Shown here: in pieces, positions 23,201-33,047 of the stretch
How positions within the stretch are numbered: the first letter of the stretch is position 1
Layout: each line of letters opens with the position of its first letter
NCBI GenBank assembly: GCA_017590115.1
Contig: JAGGNK010007448.1
Location: 9,030,815-9,094,814, forward strand
DNA from: Montifringilla adamsi
Taxonomy: Eukaryota > Chordata > Aves > Passeriformes > Passeridae
DNA: 64,000 nt
Reading direction: 5' to 3'
Program-made: the position numbers and the translations under genes
The notes under the pieces: generated by a model
Database searches by the model: none
Seen by the model: the letters and a program-made list of their open reading frames with translations, nothing else
What the model was told of the DNA's origin: nothing

Positions 23201-26200
23201 CAAGGAGCTCTCCACTGCAACCTGGTTTTGGCCAGGTCTGTGGAGTTCTGATGAGAGAGTTCAGATCTGCCTTTGAAACCACAGTTTACATCTACCGGAA
23301 CTGAAAAGATTGTCAACTAGTTCTTTTAATAATTTTTAATTGTAGATTTAAACGAACAACTGTTACTCTGCCTTGAATTGCTCTTCTGCCCATTTTCAGG
23401 CTGGCTGAGTGCATGACACATATCAGTTATTGAATGTGAAATGAAACAAAGAGCAACTTGATTTTCTTTTTTGGCTGCTACCTCACCTTTTCCATCACCT
23501 TCTTCCTTCTTCCTGTGACTCCATATATTGCCTTGTCAATAGATGACAAAGCAACAAAGGAACTGGACTGGGTTTTCATGGTGAGTGATACAACCTCTGC
23601 TGGCTTCAGGGTCTCTTTGCTTGACTGCAGCTTAATCTATAAATTGAAAACAAAGATTGATTATTTTGGAAGCACATTGTTCTGAAATCAATCCAGCTGA
23701 TGGCAGACACTTACTATAATAATTTTAGTGTTAAAGAACTTGTGTAAGTCCAAGATAAAATCTGACAATAAAACAAATGCACACCCACAAATTTCAGTGC
23801 CTATTTTGCTACTCACATCAAGGCTATTCCCACATTTCTGTTCCACATTCAGCCAAACTGAATCAGCCACTAACTCTGCAGCTCCTTCTCCCATGACTAT
23901 GTAGTAAACAATGAGACGTGCTGAAGGAACCATCTCTTGGGTTATCTGTAAAGTTAGATGATTATATTCCAAATCCTTAATTCTCTCCTGAGTTCCAAAG
24001 CTCACTGTCTTCCCTTTTGATGTGATCTATAGTTAAAAAAATGATGGAGAATAAAAAAGTCAAATTTTATATTCAGTCTATTTTTCACATGTAATAATTA
24101 TTTGAATTTATATCTTCCACTAAAAAGAAGTGCTGTCTCTGCACTTTTCCTTCATCTACTTTCACCTTCTGAAACAGGTCTTGAGACCAACACTACTTGT
24201 CCTCAATCCCAGTCAATGTCAGATAAGAATTTTTTAAAAAACAGACCATATAAATATAAAATTCAAACATGAGACTGTTATTTTTCTTCCTATAAAGGTG
24301 ACAGATTGTATCTGAAAGGAAGCAGTTGCCTGAGCTGCACATATTCTCTGCTGAGGATAGTTCTTGATTGCTGAGGTTTTTCATCCACGACCATCCATAT
24401 TAAATTACAATTCAATATTTTATGCAGAAACATCTGTTACTCACCAAATAGCTGTAGTGATGTATTTTATCAATGTAGTGACTTTGTGGATATACATTAA
24501 TATTTATTACATCTCCCACTTCCAGAGTTTTGTGGTTTGAAGCCCAGTCAATATAGAGATAACTTTGACTCAGGGATGAATAAGCTTTTGCTTCATAGCT
24601 TTTACTTGCTTGGTTTTCATCTGAAAGATGTGGATCTGCAGTTTTCACCTGGAAAGATAATGAAATGTCTGAATAGTCTGAGTACAGAATTAATACCTAA
24701 GCAAACAAGCAATGACAATACTAAAATCATACTGCAATATGTTGTTCAGAGGGATTAATAAAAGAGAAGCCAGTCCAAGACCTTACCCTCAAAGAAATAA
24801 TTGCACCCTTGAAGAAATAATTTAATGGAACAATTTAACTCACTTGAAACTCCAACATTTTGCTGTTTGGTGGGATATTAACAACAAACAAAGCAGTTCC
24901 ATCACTGGTGCTTGTTTTTCTTCTCCCAGATTCTGAACCCTCTGATATCAACTGAGTCTCAATCATTTGCTCACTTAAGGATTTGGCAGTGACAGTTACA
25001 GGGACATTCCCAACAAAGTCATCCATGGTGTCTTTCACCTGCACCTGTTCATCAGGACAAAGAAAGGGTGACATTTTTCAGGAAGAGTCTTCCAAGCTGC
25101 TCAGCTGCTTCTACAACAAGGAGTCAAAAAATGTGTACAAGTCAATGGAAATGAAAGTGTGTTTATCAGACACAGAGTGATACAGAGAGAAAATGACAAG
25201 GCTTGTGCATGATGGGGTTTATGTTCAATGTGCAAGCCCCTGCTCCTGGGAACTGACCTTAATGAAGAAGGGGAGTCCAGGCTTCACAAAGAGAGGAGTG
25301 GCAATCAAACTCAGCTTGTAAGGAGAGACAGCAAACCTGACTCCAGTGAACTCCACCTCTCCACTGAGGCCACCTGACAAAACACAGCACCCCATGGAGC
25401 AAATAGCCAAAAATAAGTTGAATCCCTAGCTATTTCTACAGTGAGGATGGGCTGTTCTGCCTTACAAGTTTTTGGAAGAAGAACTGAGTGTTAAAGAAAG
25501 TCTGATATTAGGAAAGTCAGCCTTACAATTTTCTTCTCTAGTTCTGTTTACATTTGCAGAAGTGTTAAGAAAAATTTCAGTTAAAGAGCAACTTACCCAT
25601 AGACTCCAACACTGATGCCACAATATATAAATATGAGCCATCCAATGCTTCCAGACTGTCAAAGCCTATAGAACTTGCTGCTGTCTTACTGTTAAAATTG
25701 ATTTTAGCAACTCCATTTTCAATCTAAAAATGAAATAGAAATCATCACTTTATAGTCAATAATTTAGAAATAATACAAAGATCATATGTAGATTCAGTGT
25801 GTTTCTGTTTACTGTCTATTTTCAGAGGAAATCAAAGGGTGGTGATGTTTAAATAAAGAATTCTTTATTCCCTAAAATGATTTTAAATTAATCAAGGAAT
25901 GGCACATATTGCAAAGTTTGTGTGCAGGCTCAGCAAGAGGTGGGGATAAAACACAGATATCTCCATTAAATGAGGGAAGGGGACAATTAGCATAGAACAG
26001 ACTCCCCAGAATAAATCAATGTCATTTTGATCTGCTTGTCTCCATTTGATTTCAGTTATTCTGTAATAGATAGCACTGAAGTTATTTCATATAAATTTTA
26101 ATCACACAGTTTGGCCAAGAGAGTAATTACAGCAGATTGAAATGCCATTGTCTCAGATGCTGCCTCTGAATTTCATTTCCAAGTGCATTTCTGTGCCCCT

Positions 26201-29200
26201 GATGACAGCCTTACACAGGAAAAGTCCACACTGGGGAGCTGTGCATGCAAATTACAACTTGAGGCCCATTCTCACCAAATTTAATGGAAAAACTTCAGTG
26301 GGATTGGATCAGTCCTGAGTTATGCATGTGAATTCTACCCAAATTTGATTTGCTGCTTCTTACCCTCGTTACATGCATTGCCTGAGGCATCATTCTTTTC
26401 TCACTTTCTTCAATTATTCCAAAACGAAGAAAAACATCAGCACTGGGAAGCTTTTTGTTGGAAAAATAGCTGAGAATAAAACAATATAAATGCTTTTAAG
26501 ATTACTTTAATGGCTGCAACAAAGCATTTGTTTTTGAAGAAGAGAAATTGCCTAGGCAAGAGATGGAAAACAAATGTCTGTATTTTAAACACTTCTGTTG
26601 AAAAATAATCACTTTGAGGGAATTTTAAGAAGAGTCACTTAGATTTCTTACACAGCAGAAATTATTTTGAAGAAAGAGCTTCTCGAGGAAAGCAAAGAGG
26701 AAAAGTCTGGACTCAGAGAATCATTCCTTGGGTAAAAGAAAAGGAGACACAAAATATTCAGGATTCCAAGGCAAATTTTCTCACCTAGCTTTCACAACAA
26801 TCCTGAAGTTCTCAAATTTATCAGAACTAATGAAGTTACTCTCTGGCTCGATGGTGATGGAAAAGCTTGGCATTGCTGCAAATTGAGTGGAAAAAAGGTC
26901 ACTTGGGGGTGTTTTATCCATGGAGCCACAGGTGCTGAGCCACTGAAGAATCATGACCATTTCAAGGGGTTTGAGCTCTTGAAAACACTAAAAATGCAGG
27001 TTCACAGCATGGGCACACCTTACCATATTCCTTAACTTCAAATTTTGCCACAGCTGAGGTCACAAAATCCTTCTTGTACTTGGCTTTAATCTCCCAAATT
27101 CCATATCTATGAAATACCAACAATCAAACAGTTTTTAAGAGGGAAATGAATTATAATAATGGTAATAATTTCTTAGAGAGGAAAATTCTGCACCAGATTT
27201 TTGCAGGTGTTCAAGGCCTGCTTTGAGCAGATTCTCTTTGATACATCATTAATTATTTGACACTTTAAAGCACTGAAATCAGTTATAAACCAGTTTCTCA
27301 AGCCCCTGCTATCATCCTTCTGCCCTCTCAGCAATGCTTCAGCACCCTCTCAAGACTAAAAGGAGAACTGAAGAGATTTTTTTTTTAATGCTGCTGTTCC
27401 TGGGAAATGCTGCTGTTCCTGGGAAAATGTGTTTCATTTATATGAAACACATGATGAAATATGAAATCCCCACGTCTTTGTCACTGTTTATGTCTCTACA
27501 GTGGAAAGCTTTAATTGTCATTAATGTTCTTTTTTAATTGAGTATGAAAAACCTGTCAGTCCCTGCTCTTTAAGGAGAATATTCTGCCATAAGGTCCCTA
27601 TTTATATCATGACTCCAGCCTGTGTGAAATGCTAGAAATCTCCAAGTTTCAAGTCATGCCCACCGTGCAAAACCACTCTATAACAGCCACTATAAAAAGG
27701 CATTATAATGTTAATAATTCACAAAAAAAAACATTAAATAAATCTACTTAGGATTAGGAGGAATCTTGAAATCAGGAAAAGAAACTATTCCAGTAAAATC
27801 TTTTTCTTCCAGAATATCCACTTCTACTCCTTCAGGATCCTTGAAATGATAAGAGGACAGAATGAGCAGTTACAGAATGTTATCAAAAGGGGAATCTTCA
27901 TCCTTCAGAGGGGATTTCAGAGGCAACCTGGTCATAACATATTTTTCTTAAGAGCTTCAAAGCATAAAAACGCAAATATTTGTAGAAAAACTCAGACTGA
28001 AATTTTGAAGAAAATACTTTACTCTAGTTCCACCAAGTGAAAGCCATGCTTAAAATAGCTAAAAAAATTACTGTAATAACAAGTCAATTGTTAAAGGCTA
28101 AAAGATATGGTAGCTACTGATTATTTTTATATCTTAAATGAAACAAACAGTATAAAACCCATATATTATTAAAGTCCCCTCAAAAATCCTTTTCTCAGAC
28201 ATTAAAGATAATTTTTTTTTCTATTCTGGATCACCTTCAGATCTGGGACTTGAAAACCTCTATCCAATCTACCAGAGTCAGTTTTAAATCTTTTAAAAGA
28301 TGTCTGGCTACCTGCAAAAACATCTAAGAGTTTTATTAAACATTGACTGCAATACTGATTTCCCACCTACCTACCTTTATTTGCTATTAGAGCTACAAAA
28401 TATTCATATTAAATTCAATTACAACTCACCACAAAAGTCAGGACAGTCTCTCTCCGAGCTGGCTGCAGTTCTGCATTCAGAGAGTAAACTCTGACTTTCA
28501 CTGTAAGAATGACAGCAATAAATCTCAAAATCCAAACAACCAACCAATTTACTGATATTTTTAACAAACTCCCAGGAATACCTTTCACTCTTTGTGCCAC
28601 AAATTAGTCATTTAGGGTGAGGAGGGAAGGCAGAAGTGATTAGCTTTTACAATATGCCAAATCATTCAAAATATTGTTCTGCTGATAAAAAAATTGAGTA
28701 TCAGCTGATGGCAAAGCAACACAAGCAAAACCTTAAAGAACAATTAAATCCTAATTTCTTGGCAGAGTCAGCAGACTTTTAAAATTAAATACCAGCCAGG
28801 AGAAATAAGCATTATTTACCTGACTGATCAGGAGTATAAACTGGTTTGTCTGTATGAATAAAAAGAAACCCATTCTCATAGGAAACAGGAATTTTTTTAA
28901 ATCTTGTAAAATGTGGAGAAACAGCTTCCAAATACAAATACTTGTCTGAAGTATCTGTTCTTGGTAAATCTGCCGGTTGAACCTGGGGGAGATGAAATAA
29001 AGGTTTTTCAAGATTATTAAAATATTTTTCATGTATTTTTTCCTACAGTATTTTTTGATGCAAAAAGTATCTGAAAAGCAATTACCACCCTGTGGTTGAG
29101 TATCATTAAATAAAAATATCAACACTCACAAGGATTTATTCTTGCTTACATGTTAGGAGGATGGTTTGGAGTATTAAGCTATGGATATTCTAAAATTTGG

Positions 29201-30100
29201 ATTTTATTTATGCCCAGAACTAAACCAGAAAAGTTCAAAGCCCAGAAATGAGGTTACAACAGTAGAAATTGTCAGATTTCCATTTATGCACATGATGAAT
29301 CCTGGCCACAACAAAGCTGCTGCTGTGCTTGGTACTTTGATTTGATTCTCTCTATTTTTAAAGTTATGCAAGCATGGTAATGTTTCTAAAACAGTTTGAT
29401 TCTGTGTTTAACCTCAGTGTTGTTACACTGATTTTATTCAGCGTAATTTTAATTTCAGACCAAAACTTGGGGCATTAGCCTTCCCTCCCCAGTTTAAACA
29501 ACTGAAAACTCATTGAAACTTCATTTTTTTTTCTTTTTTTTTAAGACTAAATGTGATAATAAAAAGAGTGTAAGAAAGGTCTGAATTCCTTACTGTTAAA
29601 GTTACAGCATCTTGGAATTTGTTGGCTGGGGTTAAGGAAATCCGAGCAGAGGAATACACAAGGAGCTTATCTGGGAAGCTTTTCAGGGCAATACTGACTG
29701 GAAATTCCTCCTCGTAACCAAAAGCTTGAACCACAATCTTCTCAGAGGCCCCAGCTCGGAAGATCTTTGGGGCTGTAAGGACATATCTGTACACGGAACA
29801 TAAAACAATTACAGATTTCTTTCTAATCTTTCAGATTTCTTACTTCCTTTTGGAATTCAGTTACATGCACGGTGTTAAAGCGAACAGGATAATCAGGTTA
29901 TTAAATCCTGATTAAAATCCTATTTGGATAGTGCCCTTTGTATTGGCTCTAGTTAAATTCTGGATTTATTTACCCAAAAGAGAGGACAATAATCAAAGAA
30001 CATTTCCAGTAAATTCCGTATTTGCTTTTACTTACGTTTTCTCTTGGCTAAAAGTCGTTCCAGAAAATAGCAAAACAATAAAATATATTAAAATAGCCAT
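11205..30100 (-). CDS. C5: Complement component C5, complete 41-exon gene
   Basis: Secreted precursor of complement C5. Convertases cut it into the chemoattractant C5a and C5b, which nucleates the membrane attack complex. Exons (coding order): 30100-30036, 29786-29594, 28982-28820, 28500-28430, 27839-27748, 27106-27024, 26875-26785, 26469-26364, 25723-25597, 25373-25258, 25044-24844, 24648-24445, 24026-23817, 23636-23487, 23096-22967, 22673-22608, 22502-22302, 21790-21700, 21344-21268, 20675-20536, 20306-20085, 19607-19547, 19043-18954, 18734-18522, 18401-18326, 17911-17752, 17294-17199, 16902-16731, 16099-15894, 15510-15358, 15155-15093, 14845-14764, 14163-14112, 13756-13654, 13563-13489, 13392-13287, 13085-12999, 12634-12545, 12203-12120, 11727-11589, 11334-11205. 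They sum to 5037 nt with every phase consistent: 1678 residues versus 1676 in human. Exon 1 encodes a signal peptide ([19 protein letters not shown]). Residues 676-679 (RTKR) are the beta/alpha processing site. In exon 24 [11 protein letters not shown] stands where C3 has its thioester, as expected for C5. Exon 29 keeps [16 protein letters not shown], and exons 37-41 encode the C-terminal C345C/netrin-like domain ending in SGC. Intron 34 uses a GC donor. The gene is intact and about 6-fold more compact than in human. Confidence 0.96.
12475..12495. repeat. (CAG)7 trinucleotide repeat
   Basis: Seven uninterrupted CAG units on the plus strand (CTG on the C5-sense strand), in the C5 intron between exons 38 and 39. 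It is non-coding. Confidence 0.95.
13652..13653 (-). other. C5: Non-canonical GC donor of C5 intron 34
   Basis: On the minus strand exon 34 ends GATTTATCTACT and is followed by GCAAGT. Joining there to exon 35 (CTTGCCAGTGGA) gives DLSTLASGVDQ, which aligns without gap to human DLKALVEGVDQ. The only nearby GT (four bases further on) shifts the frame. Confidence 0.85.
15711..15836 (-). mobile_element. CR1 LINE 3' fragment in C5 intron 29
   Basis: On the plus strand this reads as the reverse complement of the familiar avian CR1 3' end: GAATGGTTTGGGTTGGAAGG, then ACCTTAAAG, ACCAGGTTGCTCCAAGC and CCAGGGATGG. The 3' terminus is at the left (CAGAGTCATGGAATGG, a decayed ATTCTATG repeat), so the element is antisense to the window and in the same direction as C5. 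It is a 5'-truncated copy of about 126 bp. Confidence 0.92.
16279..16745 (-). repeat. C5: 44-46-bp minisatellite duplicating the C5 exon 28 splice donor
   Basis: ACCTGTGACAAAG recurs on the plus strand at 16281, 16327, 16372, 16418, 16463, 16507, 16551, 16595, 16639, 16685 and 16729. The spacings are 44, 45 or 46 bp. The copy at 16729 is the genuine exon 28 boundary: minus-strand GAGAGAGGCCTTTGTCACAG|GTACTG, encoding REAFVT. The other ten copies repeat both the last coding bases and the donor. Two unit types alternate, one with CCAGAGCCCTGG (44 bp) and one with GCCCCAAAG (45-46 bp). The array has no stop codon in any of the three minus-strand frames. Confidence 0.95.
17109..17130. repeat. Poly-A22
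   Basis: Twenty-two uninterrupted A residues in the C5 intron between exons 27 and 28. Confidence 0.95.
22302..22673 (-). other. C5: C5a anaphylatoxin-encoding exons 16-17 of C5
   Basis: Exon 16 (22673-22608) carries the maturation site RTKR followed by [10 protein letters not shown]; exon 17 (22502-22302) carries the anaphylatoxin core. C5a would be residues 680-755, 76 residues versus 74 in human, ending LLILAR before M756. The human end is MQLGR. Six cysteines are present (CC, then C, C and CC). The seventh, unpaired cysteine of human C5a (YDGAC) is replaced here by a valine-lysine stretch ([13 protein letters not shown]). The C-terminal Arg needed for carboxypeptidase conversion to C5a-desArg is kept. 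The exon 16 donor (AAG|GTGTTA) is weak. Confidence 0.9.
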
Positions 30101-30260
30101 TGTGTCTGGGACAAGAGCAAACCATGGAAGTTAATGAGGGTGGGTTAAACAGCCTCTGCTGTGGGTGAGCAGAAATGCCAACACATTTCACTCACAGTTA
30201 ATAATTAATGGCAGATCACTCTTTACTAAAACATTATTGCCCCTTCCTGAGGAAACCAGA
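30101..30260 (-). promoter_or_regulatory. C5: C5 proximal promoter / 5'UTR with HNF1-like site
   Basis: Sequence directly upstream of the C5 ATG (30100-30098). GTTAATAATTAAT at 30197-30209 matches the palindromic HNF1 consensus GTTAATnATTAAC at all but the last base, about 100 bp from the start codon. HNF1 drives many liver secretory genes and the liver is the main source of C5, so the site is plausible. No TATA box or CpG island was seen. The exact transcription start is unknown. Confidence 0.55.
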
Positions 30261-31559
30261 ACTGCTAAATTCAGTAATTTTTGAATTTAGGATTTAAATT
30301 TTTAATATGTCCACAGCAATCCTGTGTCAGTCCTCACTTTCCTTCTGACAACTGCATAATAAAATAATTTTCAGAGGTAGGAAAAAACCCAACAAACAAA
30401 AAGATAGATTCAGTTTGTCCTTAGTAAAAAAAAAATTAAAAAAATTAAAGTGAATTCGAATTTGTGTCTGAAGCAAAAAAGCATTTGAGTTATATCAAAC
30501 AATGTGTTTGGACCAACATTATTTTTTTTTTTTGTTTTGTTTTGAAATAATTTTTCCCTTATAAATTTCTTTTAGCCATTTGTATTCTAGATTATGCCAA
30601 CTTTCTGACCACTTCCATCACAAATAAAACCAGCAATAGGGAAACATTACAGCACAATTTATCAACATGCACCATTTTAAACAGCATTTTGCAAAAAAAA
30701 ATTGAAAAAATTTACAAAAAACCTCCCACAACCATTGATACCAAAACCTTTGCAGGCCTGGTATCTGGGATAGCACCTCAACAAATGGGTTTATGTAAAG
30801 TTAAATAAAGTTGTGCAAGAATGCTGAAGTTTAAACAAATATTGCGGTCAACCTTTACGGGAAAAGCGTCTTCAAAATTGTTTCTGATCGATATAAAGTG
30901 GAATTACAGTAAGGTCAGCTTCTCGCCAAATGTAAGGAACCAGAAGAGCAGCAATAATTGAGTAAAAGCTTATAAAATGTAGGATGTTTAACATTATTAA
31001 AATGAGCGGCCAACATATGTATTATTAAATACCAGTGGGGTGGCATGTAAATGAAAAGGCAAATAGTGAAGGACACTGGGAAATGCTTTAAAAGTCTAAC
31101 AGTAACCTGAAATAGTGTTTTTTAAATCTAATTATGCTCCTTCTCTACATTTTTCAGAGACACAACCTACTGGTTTTTGAATCCTGCATTCTACACTTAG
31201 TTACAGATGCTGAACTAACACAGTCCAAGTGTTAAAAAGAGATTTTTACATGCCTCTGTGAAAACGACTCTGATTTAGACCGGACACGCAGAGTTTATGA
31301 CTGTAAATAAACTGTGTATTTCCAAAAAACACCACTTATATGCAATTTCGCAGTGAGATGCTAACGTGACACACACATAGAGTACAGATAAGGAAAGAAC
31401 ACCTATCAGCAGAGCAGGTTTAATTGTTTACACAGCGGCTCGGGTTTGAAACAAACCAAAGCCCCTCAAGGTTGTATTGTTCATACAGTGATTTGGGCTT
31501 TATTGTTTATATATTACACAGCGATTTAAGCTTTATTTACCACAAACCCCTGAGGGCTC
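30261..31559. other. C5-CNTRL divergent intergenic region
   Basis: AT-rich spacer between the C5 promoter and the CNTRL CpG island, with several A and T runs (30428-30445, 30522-30532). Three diverged copies of a CAG(C/T)G(A/G)TTTGGGCTTTATT-like block are visible around 31427-31545 just before the CpG island. No coding exon was recognised. Confidence 0.5.
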
Positions 31560-31760
31560 CCCCTGAGGGGACGCGGCGGGAAATGGCGAGGCGGGGGCGG
31601 AGCCTCAGCGGCGGGAAACGAGCAAAGGGCGGAGCCTCGCACACGCCCCGCCCCTCAGCCGCACCCGCCGCACCCGCCGACCGGACAAAATGGCGGCGGG
31701 GCGGCCCCTCAGGGAGCGCCCTTAAAGGAGCCGTAGCACCCCGCGCTCGGCGGTGCGGGC
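31560..31760 (+). promoter_or_regulatory. CNTRL: CNTRL CpG-island promoter with E2F, GC-box and YY1 motifs
   Basis: Start of a CpG-rich block that continues to about 32060. Two exact E2F motifs GCGGGAAA occur at 31576-31583 and 31611-31618. GGCGGAGCCTC is present twice (from 31597 and 31629), overlapping GC boxes. AAAATGGCGGC at 31687-31697 fits the YY1 element often found near TATA-less starts. There is no TATA box. The pattern suits a housekeeping, cell-cycle-linked promoter for a centrosomal gene. Confidence 0.7.
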
Positions 31761-31901
31761 GGTGATTGCTCTCCGAGGGGAAGGAGGCGGCGGAGAGGCG
31801 CGTTGAGAACCGGTGCCATCCTTCGGGAGCGCTGCGAGGCCGCCCTGCCCCGCCCGTGCCGCGGCGGCGAGCGGTGAGACGGCGTTACCATGTCAACGCA
31901 G
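31700..31901 (+). other. CNTRL: CNTRL 5' non-coding exon (boundaries inferred)
   Basis: The exon probably starts near the YY1 motif. The best donor is GCAG|GTAATC (exon end 31901), to be joined to the acceptor TTGTTTCAG at 33002. A competing donor GCG|GTGAGA ends the exon at 31873. The longer version contains an upstream ATG at 31890. Confidence 0.45.
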
Positions 31902-33047
31902 GTAATCAAAGCGGAGGCCTGAGGGGGCGGCCCGCGGCGGGATCGCCCTGCGGCGGTGACCGGCAGGGGATGGGGGCTGGGGGCACACGGGGCTCCGATC
32001 CCCGCTCCGCCGCCCCGGGGTGTCGCTGCGAAAGCACGGGCTGTCCTCAGGAAGCAGCGGTGAAACCACGAGCTGCGCTCCTTGGAGCACGGAGGAACGC
32101 CCCGATGGGGCTCTGCGGTAGCGCGCCTGCATCTCTCTCCCTCTGCTGCCTGAGCCTTCCCGTCTCACTGTCCTGATCTTGTATGGATTGTGTTTCCAAT
32201 TAATGGATAGAAAACAGCGGCCCTTTTTCTTGCCCCACCTTCCCTTGTCCTTATTTCCTTTCCAGTTTCGGAGGAAAAAGAAAATCCATCACAATGAAGA
32301 ACATACTCTCAAGGCACAATGCCATCACTCAAAGCTCCAAGTTCCCCTGTCAGAAGACTTTTCTGTCTTAAAGAATGTCTTAAAACGTGCTCCTTGTTCA
32401 GTGGGCGGAGATGTTAGTAAAGTTCTGTCCCTTGGAGATGGTTGCTACAAGGGCTCTGTCACACAGAGTACAAGACTTTTCCTGCACTTAATCCCTGGGG
32501 AAATATGTTCATCACTGAGGGAGGTTTCTGTTAGCATTCTCTGGAATTTCCCAGGCAGTCACAGGATAATTTGTTTGCAGAAAGGAAAACTCTGGGAATG
32601 CCAGTTCTAGACTGATCCTAATTTATTTTTTTTTCCCTCACTTGCCTCTTTCTGCTTGCATTTGTTCTTACTGCAAAGATTTCAGGCTTTGGGATCAGTT
32701 GGGATCCAATCCTCTGTTTGTGTCCCTGCCAGCTCTGTTACCCTGAGCTGAGAATATCTCCAGAGCTGGCAGGCTTTGTGTAAACCACAGCCTGCAGGGC
32801 AGGAGGAAGATGAGCTGCAAACACAGAGCTGCTCCATCAGTCCCTGGGGGTGGGAGTATAAAGGTAAAATTCTTCCCACTGCCAGGAAAACTGGAAGCTG
32901 GCACCCATTGGAGATGTGGTTTTTTGGCAGCTTCTGCAGCACCTTTGTTGTCATGCAAACCTTTAAGATTTAGCTTTCTACACAGACTGATACTTGTTTC
33001 AGTTCTTCCAGGTATTGCCATGTGATACCCAGCACCTCTGGCAATGA
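31890..33047 (+). promoter_or_regulatory. Candidate spliced upstream ORF of CNTRL, stop overlaps main start
   Basis: If exon 1 ends at 31901 and exon 2 begins at 33003, the ATG at 31890-31892 (context TTACCATG) opens an 18-codon frame: MSTQ from exon 1 and FFQVLPCDTQHLWQ from exon 2. It stops at TGA 33045-33047. That stop overlaps the CNTRL start (33044-33046) in an ATGA arrangement. The main ATG lies in GGCAATGA, a moderate context. Confidence 0.4.

Noticed and set aside
23487..23500. Earlier donor for C5 exon 14 (exon end 23499)
   Set aside because: Ending at 23487 (GAAAAG|GTGAGG) retains four more residues and gives exactly the human spacing between the KK and LEKSDLGCG motifs.
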